Source: JBHENW01 sp046261875
GTDB taxonomy: Bacteria > Acidobacteriota > Thermoanaerobaculia > UBA5066 > Gp7-AA6
Assembly: GCA_046261875.1 (NCBI GenBank)
Contig: JBHENW010000113.1
Coordinates: 1 to 20,080, forward strand
DNA length: 20,080 nucleotides
Direction of reading: 5' to 3'
Shown: piece after piece, positions 1 to 8,562 of the stretch
Position numbering within the stretch: position 1 is the stretch's first letter
Layout: every line of letters starts with the position of its first letter
Translations under genes and position numbers: made by a program
The notes under the pieces: generated by a model
What the model saw: the letters and a program-made list of their open reading frames with translations, nothing else
Databases searched by the model: none
Told to the model about the DNA's origin: nothing

Positions 1-2171
1 CCGCCCTGCCGTTTGCCGGCTTCCTCGTCAACGGCCTTCTCTACCTTGTCTCGCACCGCACGAAAGGGACGGCGGGGCATGCCCCGCCCCACGGAGATCT
101 CCACCCGCAGCCCGCGGCGGAGTCGGCGCTCGCCCCCCCCGGTCCGCACCCCCACGCCCACGCGCACGCGCCGGCGCACGCCCCCTTCAAGCGCGTCCAC
201 TCGATCGTCGGGACGGGATCGGTCGCGCTGGCGGCGGTCTTCTCCTTCGCGGCGATCTTCGACATGGGGCTCTCCGGCCTCGCCCGCGGAGCGAGCCACG
301 TCGTGACGCTCTATCGCTGGGTGCCGCTCGGGGTGAACCAGGCCGTGGGGGAGGTGCCGGGACCGGCCGCCGAGTGGTTCGTGGACGCCACCTTCCGGCT
401 CGACGCGCTTTCGGCCCTGATGATCGCGTTCGTCACGTTCGTCGGCTTCCTGATCCACGTCTATTCGGTCGGCTACATGGGGCACGACGCGGGATACGGA
501 CGCTACTTCGCGTACCTGAACCTCTTCATGTTCTCGATGCTGCTGCTCGTGCTCGGCGGCAACTTCCTCATGCTGTTCGCCGGGTGGGAGGGCGTCGGCC
601 TCTGCTCCTACCTGCTCATCGGGTACGACTACCACAAGAAGTTCGCGGCGGACGCCGGGAAGAAGGCCTTCGTCGTCAACCGCATCGGCGACTTCGGGTT
701 CATCCTCGGGATCTTCGGGATCTTCGCCCTCTTCGGCACCCTCGACTTCGGCCGCGTGTTCACCGCGGCGGCGGCCGACCCGGCTCGCTATGCGCCGTAT
801 ATGACGCTCGTCTGCCTCTGCCTCTTCCTCGGGGCCGTCGGCAAATCGGCGCAATTCCCGCTCTACGTCTGGCTGCCCGACGCGATGGCGGGCCCGACCC
901 CGGTCTCGGCCCTGATCCACGCGGCGACCATGGTCACCGCCGGCGTGTACATGGTCGCCCGGACGAACGTCCTCTTCCGCCTCTCGCCGACCGCGCTCCT
1001 CGTCGTGGCGGTCATCGGCGGGTTCACGGCGCTGTTCGCGGCGACGATCGGCCTCGCACAGAACGACATCAAGAAGGTCCTCGCCTACTCGACCGTCTCG
1101 CAGCTCGGCTACATGTTCCTGGCGTGCGGCGTGGGGGCTTTCATCGCCGGTATGTTCCACGTCATGACGCATGCGTTCTTCAAGGCCTGTCTCTTCCTCG
1201 GCTCGGGCTCGGTCATCCACGCGCTCGCGGGGGAGCAGGACCTGCAGAAGATGGGCGGGCTGGCCCCGAAGATCCGGACGACGTACCGGACTTTCCTGAT
1301 CGCGACGATCGCGATCGCCGGCGTCCCGCTGCTCGCCGGGTTCTTCTCCAAGGACGCGATCCTGGCCGCCGTCTTCGAGGCGCACTTCGAGACGGCTCCG
1401 TGGCTGCCGAAAGTCCTCTGGGGCGCCGCCCTCTTCACCGCCGGCCTGACCGCCTTCTACATGTTCCGGCTCGTCTCGCTCGCCTTCTGGGGGCGTTATC
1501 GGGGGACCGCCGAGCAGGAAGCGCAGATTCACGAGTCGCCGCCGAGCATGACCTTGCCCCTGATCGTCCTGGCGCTCCTTTCCGTCGTCGGCGGCTACGT
1601 CGGCGTGCCCGTCCTCCACCGCGGCAACAAGATCGGGGAGTTCCTCGCGCCGATCGTCCCGCCGCTCGCGGGCGCGCAGGGAGAGGCCCACCACGCATCC
1701 GTCTCGCTCGAGCTCGCGCTCATGGGCGCCTCCGTCCTGGCCGCCGCGATCGGCATCTTCCTCGCTGTCGCCTGGTACCGGAAAGGGGAGGGACGGATGC
1801 CGGCGCGGATCGCCGCGAGGTTCCCCGGCGTCTATCGGCTCGTGGCCAACAAGTACTACGTGGACGAGGCGTACGAAACGCTGTTCGTGCGCGGGGCGGC
1901 CAAGGGGGGCGGCAACATCCTGTGGGACTTCGACGCGACGGTCGTGGACGGCGCGGTCAACGGGGCGCGCCACGTCACCGTCGGCTTTTCCTGGATCTCG
2001 GCCCTCTTCGATCAGTACGTCGTGGACGGGCTCGTCAACGGCGTGGCCGAGACCCTGCAGGCCGGCTTCCGGATGTTCCGCCGCGCCCAGACCGGCCGCG
2101 TCCAGAACTACGCGCTCGTCATGGGCGGAGGGCTCTTCTGCATCGTGGCCGTGTACCTGATTTTCCGATGA
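1..2171 (+). CDS. nuoL: NADH-quinone oxidoreductase subunit L (5' truncated by window)
   Basis: Antiporter-like, proton-pumping membrane subunit of respiratory complex I. The reading frame is open from base 3 to the stop at 2169-2171 (722 visible residues). It begins with ALPFAGFLVNGLLYLVS, the usual first helix of NuoL, so only about 10-20 N-terminal residues should be missing; the ATG at 264 is internal. Family signatures are visible: FAGWEGVGLCSYLLIGY with the conserved Glu at 588-590, and GKSAQFPLYVWLPDAMAGPTPVSALIH around 840-920 with the transport Lys. The C-terminal long-helix region is present (ANKYYVDEAYE, about 1845-1875). Between helices 1 and 2 there is an unusual His/Pro/Ala-rich insert (about 54-200). 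nuoM follows after 16 bases, the standard nuoLMN order. Identity is very secure; the true start lies outside the window. Confidence 0.96.
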   Translation, partial: ALPFAGFLVNGLLYLVSHRTKGTAGHAPPHGDLHPQPAAESALAPPGPHPHAHAHAPAHAPFKRVHSIVGTGSVALAAVFSFAAIFDMGLSGLARGASHVVTLYRWVPLGVNQAVGEVPGPAAEWFVDATFRLDALSALMIAFVTFVGFLIHVYSVGYMGHDAGYGRYFAYLNLFMFSMLLLVLGGNFLMLFAGWEGVGLCSYLLIGYDYHKKFAADAGKKAFVVNRIGDFGFILGIFGIFALFGTLDFGRVFTAAAADPARYAPYMTLVCLCLFLGAVGKSAQFPLYVWLPDAMAGPTPVSALIHAATMVTAGVYMVARTNVLFRLSPTALLVVAVIGGFTALFAATIGLAQNDIKKVLAYSTVSQLGYMFLACGVGAFIAGMFHVMTHAFFKACLFLGSGSVIHALAGEQDLQKMGGLAPKIRTTYRTFLIATIAIAGVPLLAGFFSKDAILAAVFEAHFETAPWLPKVLWGAALFTAGLTAFYMFRLVSLAFWGRYRGTAEQEAQIHESPPSMTLPLIVLALLSVVGGYVGVPVLHRGNKIGEFLAPIVPPLAGAQGEAHHASVSLELALMGASVLAAAIGIFLAVAWYRKGEGRMPARIAARFPGVYRLVANKYYVDEAYETLFVRGAAKGGGNILWDFDATVVDGAVNGARHVTVGFSWISALFDQYVVDGLVNGVAETLQAGFRMFRRAQTGRVQNYALVMGGGLFCIVAVYLIFR

Positions 2172-2187
2172 GGGCGCGAAGGACCGC

Positions 2188-3774
2188 ATGGAACTGATCC
2201 GACAGATTCCGATCCTCTCGATCGTCACCTACGTCCCGCTGCTGGGCGCCCTGGCGCTGGTGTTCTTCTTCCCCAAGGAGAAGACGGGAGCGATCAAGTC
2301 CTTCGCGACCGCGGTCGCGATTCTCGACTTCTTGATCTCGCTGCCGCTCTGGTTCGCCTTCGACCGGACGGCGCCCGGCTTCCAGTTCGTCGAGACGGCC
2401 TCGTGGATCCCCTCGCTCGGCGTGAACTACCACTTCGGGATCGACGGGATCTCCCTCGTACTGATCCTGCTGACGACCCTGACGGGGGCGATCGCCGTGT
2501 ACTGCTCCTTCACGGCGATCACGGAGCGGCAGAAGGAGTACTACGTCCTCCTCCTCCTCCTCCAGACGTTCATGATCGGGACGTTCTGTTCGCTCGACCT
2601 CTTCGTCTTCTACGTGTTCTGGGAAGTCATGCTCGTGCCGATGTACTTCTTGATCGGCGTCTGGGGCGGTGAGCGGCGGCTCTACGCGGCGATCAAGTTC
2701 TTCCTCTACACGCTGGCCGGATCCGTCCTGATGCTGCTCGGCATCATCGCCCTCTTCTTCCTCAACACGACCGGCTTCCTCGGCATCCCGGGCCTCGGGA
2801 ACCCGCCGACTTTCTCGATCGAGCACCTGACGACGGTCGCGGCGGGACTGCCCCGCGATCTCCAGATCTGGCTCTTCTTCTCCTTCTTCCTCGGGTTCGC
2901 CATCAAGGTCCCGATGTTTCCGTTCCACACATGGCTGCCCGACGCCCATACCGAGGCCCCGACGGCGGGCTCGGTCATCCTGGCCGCCGTGCTGCTGAAG
3001 ATGGGGACGTATGGCTTCGTCCGTTTCTCGCTGCCGATGTATCCGGAGGCGATCAAGACGCCCTGGGTCCTGCGGACGATGGTCGCCCTGGCGATCATCG
3101 GGATCATTTACGGGGCGATGGTCACTCTCGTCCAGAAGGACATGAAGAGGTTGATCGCCTATTCCTCGGTCTCACATCTCGGCTTCGTCATGCTGGGGGT
3201 CTTTTCACTGAACATGGCCGGGATCCAGGGCGGGATCCTGCAGATGGTCAACCACGGGATCTCGACCGGCGGCCTGTTCCTGCTCGTGGGCATCATCTAC
3301 GAGCGGCGGCACACCCGGATGATCAGCGACTACGGCGGTCTGGCGCGCCAGATGCCGCTCTATGCGACGTACTTCCTGATCATGGCGCTCTCCTCGATGG
3401 GGCTCCCGCTCCTCAACGGCTTCATCGGGGAGTTCACGATCCTCCAGGGGGCGTTCGCCCGCTCCTTCTGGTGGGCGTTCTTCGCCTGCACCGGGATCGT
3501 CCTGGGGGCGGCCTACCTGCTCTGGCTCTATCAGCGCCTCTTCTTCGGGGAGCTCGACAACCCGGCCAACGCCGGGCTGCCGGACATGACGCCGCGCGAG
3601 CAGCTCACCCTCGTCCCGCTCGTCCTTCTCGCGTTCTGGATCGGCCTCTATCCCCGGCCGGTTTTCGAGGTCCTGCGCGGGCCTTCGGAGCGGATCGTGG
3701 CGTCTCTCGGCGGCACGACGAGCGAGCCTCCGGCGATCGCCTCGCGCCCCGCCGCGTCCGGGACGGCTCCTTGA
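2188..3774 (+). CDS. nuoM: NADH-quinone oxidoreductase subunit M
   Basis: Second antiporter-like proton-translocating subunit of complex I, 528 residues, the usual NuoM length, nearly all membrane helix. The ATG at 2188 is preceded by GAAGGA (2178-2183) at good spacing. Key residues expected in the family are seen: FWEVMLVPMYFLIGVWGG with Glu146, FAIKVPMFPFHTWLPDAHTE with Lys240 and His254, and the following Lys271 in LLKMGTYGF. SSVSHLGFVMLG and LNGFIGEFTIL are further NuoM hallmarks. The last about 20 residues are Ala/Pro/Ser-rich and variable. The stop codon (3772-3774) overlaps the TTG start of nuoN, which implies translational coupling. Confidence 0.97.
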   Translation: MELIRQIPILSIVTYVPLLGALALVFFFPKEKTGAIKSFATAVAILDFLISLPLWFAFDRTAPGFQFVETASWIPSLGVNYHFGIDGISLVLILLTTLTGAIAVYCSFTAITERQKEYYVLLLLLQTFMIGTFCSLDLFVFYVFWEVMLVPMYFLIGVWGGERRLYAAIKFFLYTLAGSVLMLLGIIALFFLNTTGFLGIPGLGNPPTFSIEHLTTVAAGLPRDLQIWLFFSFFLGFAIKVPMFPFHTWLPDAHTEAPTAGSVILAAVLLKMGTYGFVRFSLPMYPEAIKTPWVLRTMVALAIIGIIYGAMVTLVQKDMKRLIAYSSVSHLGFVMLGVFSLNMAGIQGGILQMVNHGISTGGLFLLVGIIYERRHTRMISDYGGLARQMPLYATYFLIMALSSMGLPLLNGFIGEFTILQGAFARSFWWAFFACTGIVLGAAYLLWLYQRLFFGELDNPANAGLPDMTPREQLTLVPLVLLAFWIGLYPRPVFEVLRGPSERIVASLGGTTSEPPAIASRPAASGTAP

Positions 3775-5222
3775 AGGTCTCCGCCGGCGACTGGCTCCTC
3801 CTCTCGCCGGAGCTCGTCCTCACGGCGGGCGGCCTGATCGTCCTCTGTCTCTCGGTCTTCGTGGACAAGGCCCGCGAGGAGTTCCTCGGCTTTCTCTCGG
3901 TCCTGCTCGTGGCCCTCACGGGAGGGGTCCTGGCGTTCGTCGCCGCGAGCCCCGAGCGGGACAGGGGGGCGATCCTCGGCGGAATGTTCGTGGTCGACAA
4001 CTTCGCGGTCTTCTTCAAGACCCTCATCCTGCTCTCCCTGCTGCTCGCGATCCTCGGCTCCGTGCGGTTCGTCGGCGCCGCGCCCTATCCCGGCGGCGAG
4101 TACTACGCGCTGATCCTCTTCACGGGCGTCGGGATGCTCTTCATGGTCTCCGGTCACAACCTCGTCTCGATCTACGTCGCGCTCGAGCTCATGGCCCTCT
4201 CCTCCTACATCCTCGCCGGATACTTCAAGGCCGAGCTGAAGTCCACGGAAGCGGCGCTGAAGTACTTCGTGCTCGGGGCCTTCTCGTCGGGCGTTCTGCT
4301 CTACGGGCTCTCGATCGTCTACGGCGTCGCCGGGAAGATGGGGCTTCCGGAGCTGGCGGCGGTCTTCGCGCAGCCCGTGAAGAGCAATCTCCTGCAGGTC
4401 GGGATCCTCCTCATCCTCTCCGGGCTGCTCTTCAAGATCGCGGCGGTCCCGTTCCACGTCTGGACGCCCGACGTGTACGAGGGATCGCCGACGCCGGTGA
4501 CGGCTTTCTTCGCCGTCGGCCCCAAGCTCGCCGCCTACGCGATCCTCGCCAGGATCTTCTACGTCGCCTTCCCCGCGTTCCACGCCGACTGGGGGCTCAT
4601 CGTCGCGATCGTGGCCGCGGCCACGATGATCCTCGGCAACCTCGCCGCGCTCCTCCAGAACAACGTGAAGCGGATGTTCGCCTACTCCTCCATCGCCCAC
4701 GCCGGCTATGCGCTCCTCGGCGTCCTCGGCTTCCAGACCGATTTCGGACTCTGGGGGATTCTGATCTACCTGGTCGCTTACACGTTCATGAACTTCGGCG
4801 CGTTCGCGCTGATCATCTTCCTCGAGACCCGGGGTTACGCGGCGGAGTCCGTCTCCGACTTCAACGGGCTGGCGCGGCGCAACATGGGGGCGGCGGTCGT
4901 CATGCTCCTGTTCCTGCTCTCCCTGGCGGGAATCCCACCGACCGCCGGCTTCATCGGGAAGTACTACCTCTTCACCGCGGCGATGAAGGCGGGCTACGCG
5001 TGGCTCGCGGTCCTCGCGGTCCTCGCCTCCGCCGTCTCCCTCTTCTATTACTTCCGCATCGCCGCGGCGATGTTCTTCGCGGAGGACGACGGGGCGAGGC
5101 TCCGCAGCTCCTACGCGTTGACCGCCGCCGTGATGATCTGCGCGGCGGGAACCCTGGTCGTCGGGGTCGCTCCCCAGCCGTTCGTCGAAGCCATTCGCGC
5201 CTGCGTCCCGCTCGCGCGGTAG
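3771..5222 (+). CDS. nuoN: NADH-quinone oxidoreductase subunit N
   Basis: Third antiporter-like subunit of complex I, 483 residues from a TTG start that overlaps the nuoM stop (TTGA). The open frame runs on upstream to 2931, but that part is a shadow of nuoM. The TTG at 3771 gives an N-terminus (KVSAGDWLLLSPELVLTAGG) that matches the family's usual first helix. Conserved features: YVALELMALSSYILAGYFK with Glu139, LLFKIAAVPFHVWTPDVYEGSPTPV with Lys222, VGPKLAAYA with Lys252, and SIAHAGYALLG. The LAGIPPTAGFIGKYYLF stretch is typical of NuoN. Start choice is good but not certain; there is no strong ribosome site, as expected for a coupled start. A kinase gene begins 13 bases downstream. Confidence 0.95.
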   Translation: MKVSAGDWLLLSPELVLTAGGLIVLCLSVFVDKAREEFLGFLSVLLVALTGGVLAFVAASPERDRGAILGGMFVVDNFAVFFKTLILLSLLLAILGSVRFVGAAPYPGGEYYALILFTGVGMLFMVSGHNLVSIYVALELMALSSYILAGYFKAELKSTEAALKYFVLGAFSSGVLLYGLSIVYGVAGKMGLPELAAVFAQPVKSNLLQVGILLILSGLLFKIAAVPFHVWTPDVYEGSPTPVTAFFAVGPKLAAYAILARIFYVAFPAFHADWGLIVAIVAAATMILGNLAALLQNNVKRMFAYSSIAHAGYALLGVLGFQTDFGLWGILIYLVAYTFMNFGAFALIIFLETRGYAAESVSDFNGLARRNMGAAVVMLLFLLSLAGIPPTAGFIGKYYLFTAAMKAGYAWLAVLAVLASAVSLFYYFRIAAAMFFAEDDGARLRSSYALTAAVMICAAGTLVVGVAPQPFVEAIRACVPLAR

Positions 5223-5235
5223 GTTCTTCGCGGCG

Positions 5236-7638
5236 GTGAGGCTCCAACCAGGAACGCGCCTCGGGTATTACGAAGTCCTCGCCCCGATCGGGGCGGGCGG
5301 GATGGGTGAGGTCTACCAGGCGCGGGACACGCGGCTGGGACGCCAGGTCGCGATCAAGGTGCTTCCTGCAGGATTCACCGGCGACGAGGACCGCCTCCGG
5401 CGTTTCGAGCAGGAGGCCCGTTCGGCGTCCAGCATCAACCATCCCAACATCCTGACGATCCACGACGTCGGCACGCACGACGGATCGCCGTACATCGTCA
5501 CCGAGCTGCTCACCGGCGAGACCTTACGGGAAAAGCTGTCCGTCGAACCGCTTTCCCTGGAGAAGGCGATCGATTACGCCGTGCAGGTCGGTCGCGGGCT
5601 CGCCGCGGCTCACGAACACGGGATCGTCCATCGCGACTTGAAACCTGAGAACCTTTTCGTGACGGGCGACGGCCGCGTGAAGATTCTCGACTTCGGTTTG
5701 GCGAAGCTCTTTCCATCGCAGCTTCCCGAAAAGTCCGATCCGGAAGCGCCCACCGTCGTCCCGACCGAAACGGGAACGGTGCTGGGCACGGTGGGATACA
5801 TGTCTCCCGAGCAGGTTCGCGGGCGCGCCGCGGACGCGCGCTCCGACATATTCGCGCTCGGGGCGATCCTCTACGAGATGGTGACGGGTGAGAAAGCTTT
5901 CCGGGGAGAGTCCCCGGCCGACCGATTGAGCGCCGTCCTCAAGGAGACCCCGCCCGGCCTCGCAGAATCCGATTCCCGCTTCCCTCCCGCTCTGCGGCGC
6001 GTCATCCGCCGTTGCCTCGAGAAGAATCCCCAGGAGCGCTTCCAGTCCGCGCCAGACTTCGCATTCGCTCTCGGGGAGGCGTCCGGGAGCCCGACGCCTC
6101 CGCCGCCGATCGGCCGCAGCGTTGCGCGGGGCGTTCGACCGCTCCGGGCGGCTGGACTCGTCGCACTGATCGCGGTGGTTCTGGCGCTCTTCTTTTCCGA
6201 CATCCGCGATCGCCTCTTCCGGGGAGCCGCTCGGGGAGCGTCCGCGTCCGTCGCGGTTCTGCCCCTGCGGAATCTCTCGGGAGATCCGGAACAGGAGTAC
6301 CTGGCCGACGGAATGACCGAGGCCCTCATCGCGAAGCTCGCGGAGATCGGCGCGCTGCGGGTGATCTCGCATACCTCGGTGGCCCAGTACAAGGAGGCGA
6401 AGAAGACCCTCCCGGAAATCGGACGCGAGCTCCGGGTGGACACCATCGTCGAGGGATCGGTCTCTCGATCCGGGGACATGGTTCAGGTCACCGTGCAGCT
6501 GATCAGCGCACCGACGGACACGCATCTCTGGGCGAAGAGCTACCAGAGGCGGCTCGAAGATCTCCTGGCGCTGCAGAACGAGGTGGCCCGATCGATCGCG
6601 CAGGAGATCGACGTCGTCCTGACTCCCGATGAGCGCTCCCGCATGACGTCCCCCCCGCCTCACGATGCCCGGACGCACGAGGCCTACCTGAAGGGGCGTT
6701 TCTTCATGGAGCAGGGGAGCGAAGAGGGTCTCACAAAGGCGTTCGAGCACTGGCAGAGAGCCCTTCAGATCGAGCCGAACTACGCCCCCGCACACGCCGG
6801 AATCGCCCGCTATTGGAGCAGCCTGCCCTTCTACAGCACGATCTCCCCGGCCGAGACATTCCCGAAAGCGCGATCGGCCGCGCTGAAAGCCATCGAGCTC
6901 GACGACCGGCTGGCCGAGGCCCACGCGGCCCTGGCCTACGTCCGCGCCTACTACGAGTGGGACTGGGAGGAAGCGGCTCGGGAGTTCCAGCGCGCCCTCG
7001 ACCTGCGGCCAAACTCCTCCGACGTCCACTTCTCCTACAGCCGTTTTCTGGCGGCCCAGGGCCGGCTGGACGAAGCGATCGCCGAGATTCGTCGGGCACA
7101 ACTCCTCGACCCGCTCTCGCTTCTTCTGCGTGCGAACACGGGTCTCCTTTTCTATTTCGCCCGTCGCTACGACGAAGCGCTTGAGCAGCTCCAGAAGATC
7201 CGACAGTCCGACCCCGGCTTCGCGGTCGCGCACTGGGGCGCCGGACTGGTCTACGAACAGCAGAGAAAAACGTCGGAAGCCATCGCGGCGTTCGAGAAGG
7301 CGGCGAGCCTCTCGAAGAGCGCCAACATACGGTCTTCCCTCGCCCATGCCTATGCCCGGGCCGGCAGAGTCAAAGACGCGCGAGCCGTTCTCGACGAGCT
7401 GTCGGAGCGTGCGAAGAAGAGCTACGTACCCTCCTACTTCTTTACGCTGATACACCTCGGGCTTGGGGAGAAAGATGCCGCTCTCGAGTGGCTCCACCGG
7501 GCCTTTCAGGAACGCTCGACGGTTCTGGCCTACCTGCGCGTCGATCCCCGGCTGGCGCCTCTCGCCGGCGATCCGCGCTTCGAAGACCTTTTGCGGAGGA
7601 TCGGCATAGGGCGGTCCGGCGAAACGACCGCGAAGTAA
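5236..7638 (+). CDS. Membrane-anchored Ser/Thr protein kinase with TolB/FlgO-like and TPR domains
   Basis: An 800-residue PknB-type (Hanks-type) kinase, GTG start, 13 bases after nuoN. Kinase domain about 9-280: glycine loop GAGGMGEV (19-26), Lys41 in VAIKVLP, Glu60 of helix C, HRDLKPEN (132-139, catalytic Asp134), DFG (152-154), GTVGYMSPEQ activation segment, and DIFALG. All catalytic residues are present, so it should be active. A single membrane helix at about 306-321 follows a proline-rich linker. The outer part starts with SVAVLPLRNLSGDPEQEYLADG (about 338-460), an alpha/beta domain also seen in TPR-containing adenylate cyclases and resembling TolB N-terminal/FlgO domains. TPR-like repeats follow from about 480 to 770. 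The substrate and signal cannot be read from sequence. The position inside a nuo-atp gene string suggests co-transcription with respiratory genes, but a functional link is inference. Confidence 0.93.
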   Translation: MRLQPGTRLGYYEVLAPIGAGGMGEVYQARDTRLGRQVAIKVLPAGFTGDEDRLRRFEQEARSASSINHPNILTIHDVGTHDGSPYIVTELLTGETLREKLSVEPLSLEKAIDYAVQVGRGLAAAHEHGIVHRDLKPENLFVTGDGRVKILDFGLAKLFPSQLPEKSDPEAPTVVPTETGTVLGTVGYMSPEQVRGRAADARSDIFALGAILYEMVTGEKAFRGESPADRLSAVLKETPPGLAESDSRFPPALRRVIRRCLEKNPQERFQSAPDFAFALGEASGSPTPPPPIGRSVARGVRPLRAAGLVALIAVVLALFFSDIRDRLFRGAARGASASVAVLPLRNLSGDPEQEYLADGMTEALIAKLAEIGALRVISHTSVAQYKEAKKTLPEIGRELRVDTIVEGSVSRSGDMVQVTVQLISAPTDTHLWAKSYQRRLEDLLALQNEVARSIAQEIDVVLTPDERSRMTSPPPHDARTHEAYLKGRFFMEQGSEEGLTKAFEHWQRALQIEPNYAPAHAGIARYWSSLPFYSTISPAETFPKARSAALKAIELDDRLAEAHAALAYVRAYYEWDWEEAAREFQRALDLRPNSSDVHFSYSRFLAAQGRLDEAIAEIRRAQLLDPLSLLLRANTGLLFYFARRYDEALEQLQKIRQSDPGFAVAHWGAGLVYEQQRKTSEAIAAFEKAASLSKSANIRSSLAHAYARAGRVKDARAVLDELSERAKKSYVPSYFFTLIHLGLGEKDAALEWLHRAFQERSTVLAYLRVDPRLAPLAGDPRFEDLLRRIGIGRSGETTAK

Positions 7639-7649
7639 GATCGCGAGCC

Positions 7650-7976
7650 ATGCTGATCACCACGACGCCCCAGGTCGAGGGCAAGAAGATCACGCGGTAC
7701 CTGGGCCTCGTCTCGGGCGAGGCCATTCTCGGCGCGAACATCTTCCGCGACTTCTTCGCCGGGATTCGCGACATCGTCGGCGGGCGGTCCGCCGCCTACG
7801 AGCGCGAGCTGCGCACCGCCAAAGAGATCGCCATGCGCGAGATGACCGAACAGGCGCAGGCCCTCGGCGGCAACGCCGTCGTCGGCGTGGACCTCGATTA
7901 CGAGACGATACAGGTCGGCGCCGGGGGCGGGATGCTCATGGTGTCGGCGAGCGGGACGGCGGTCACGCTGGAGTGA
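7650..7976 (+). CDS. YbjQ/UPF0145 family protein (putative heavy-metal-binding domain)
   Basis: 108-residue protein starting at ATG 7650, 11 bases after the kinase stop. The N-terminus MLITTTPQVEGKKITRYLGL, the following VSGEAILGANIFRDFFAGIRD, and EMTEQAQALGGNAVVGVDLDYE are the hallmarks of the YbjQ family. These are small pentamer-forming alpha/beta proteins, labelled 'heavy-metal-binding domain' in databases although their biochemical role is not established. Length fits the family (about 105 residues). The open frame extends upstream to 7488 but that part overlaps the kinase and does not match the family. Its stop overlaps the GTG start of the next gene (GTGA at 7973-7976). The ribosome site is weak, suggesting coupling to upstream translation. 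Confidence 0.9.
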   Translation: MLITTTPQVEGKKITRYLGLVSGEAILGANIFRDFFAGIRDIVGGRSAAYERELRTAKEIAMREMTEQAQALGGNAVVGVDLDYETIQVGAGGGMLMVSASGTAVTLE

Positions 7977-8191
7977 ACGGCAAGCGGCCCCGCTACGCGG
8001 CGGTCGCGGAAGCGTCCACGGCAGGGATTCTCTTTCCGGCCTGCCTCGTGGCCGGGTACTTCCTGGGAAAGTGGATCGGGCAGGCGCTCGGATGGGGGAC
8101 CGCGCCGGCGTTCGTCGGCGCGGCGCTCGGAGTCGCGGCCGGCTTCTGGAACCTCTACCGGATCCTTCGGCGGGCCGAGCGCCGTGATTGA
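7973..8191 (+). CDS. atpZ: AtpZ/AtpI-family small membrane protein, F0F1-ATPase gene cluster
   Basis: 72-residue protein with GTG start overlapping the upstream stop. Two hydrophobic helices, about 13-36 and 43-63: ASTAGILFPACLVAGYFLGKWIG and APAFVGAALGVAAGFWNLYRIL. This pattern (Gly-rich first helix, GYFLGKWI, then a GxxxGFWNLYR second helix) is typical of the AtpZ/AtpI family encoded at the head of many atp operons. Such proteins are thought to help magnesium handling or c-ring assembly; the exact role here is inference. Direct neighbours atpI-like, atpB and atpE confirm the context. The stop overlaps the next start by eight bases (8184-8191). Confidence 0.82.
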   Translation: MNGKRPRYAAVAEASTAGILFPACLVAGYFLGKWIGQALGWGTAPAFVGAALGVAAGFWNLYRILRRAERRD

Positions 8192-8555
8192 GGGAGCGGA
8201 TTCCGAGGCGGTCGTCCGGCGGATCCGCACCCGCGCGATCGCGCTCGGGGCCCTCGCGAGCATCGGTGCGTTCTTCTTGGGATGGCGCGCCGGGGTCTCC
8301 TTGACAATATGCGCAGCCGTCGTTATTTTCAGCTTTCTCGTTTTCGAGAAGCTGACCGAGCGTCTGATCCGCCCGTCGGCGAAGCGGGGTCTGCAAAAGG
8401 CGCTGCCTCTCCTGCTGGTGACGGTCGCCGGGCTGGTCGTTCTCGGGATCGTTTTCCCCTGGAAGGCATTCGACCCGGTGGCAGGTCTGGTCGGCCTGTC
8501 CGTCGTGGTCCTGGCGATCGGCGCGGAGATTTTTCAGAAACCGGGAGAGGAATAG
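8184..8555 (+). CDS. atpI: AtpI-like membrane protein (ATP synthase subunit I family)
   Basis: 123-residue protein, GTG start inside the end of the preceding gene. Four predicted membrane helices lie at about 16-33, 37-55, 72-92 and 97-115, with a basic loop between helices 2 and 3 (ERLIRPSAKRGLQKALP). Size, helix number and position immediately ahead of atpB match the poorly conserved 'ATP synthase I chain' family, which assists assembly of the c-ring. Sequence identity to the family is low by eye, so the name rests mainly on gene order and topology. The seven-base gap to atpB indicates the same transcript. Confidence 0.68.
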   Translation: MIEGADSEAVVRRIRTRAIALGALASIGAFFLGWRAGVSLTICAAVVIFSFLVFEKLTERLIRPSAKRGLQKALPLLLVTVAGLVVLGIVFPWKAFDPVAGLVGLSVVVLAIGAEIFQKPGEE

Positions 8556-8562
8556 CCGAGGC

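Noticed and set aside
374..2197. Plus-strand Arg/Pro-rich frame overlapping nuoL
   Set aside because: Out-of-frame shadow of nuoL with no hydrophobic segments or domains.
2119..4700. Glu/Asp/Arg-rich minus-strand frames opposite nuoM and nuoN
   Set aside because: Typical antisense of hydrophobic membrane genes in GC-rich DNA; no ribosome site or family match.
5524..7497. Long minus-strand open frame (657 codons) opposite the kinase gene
   Set aside because: Shadow of a high-GC coding strand; no recognisable domain, and the kinase reads perfectly on the other strand.
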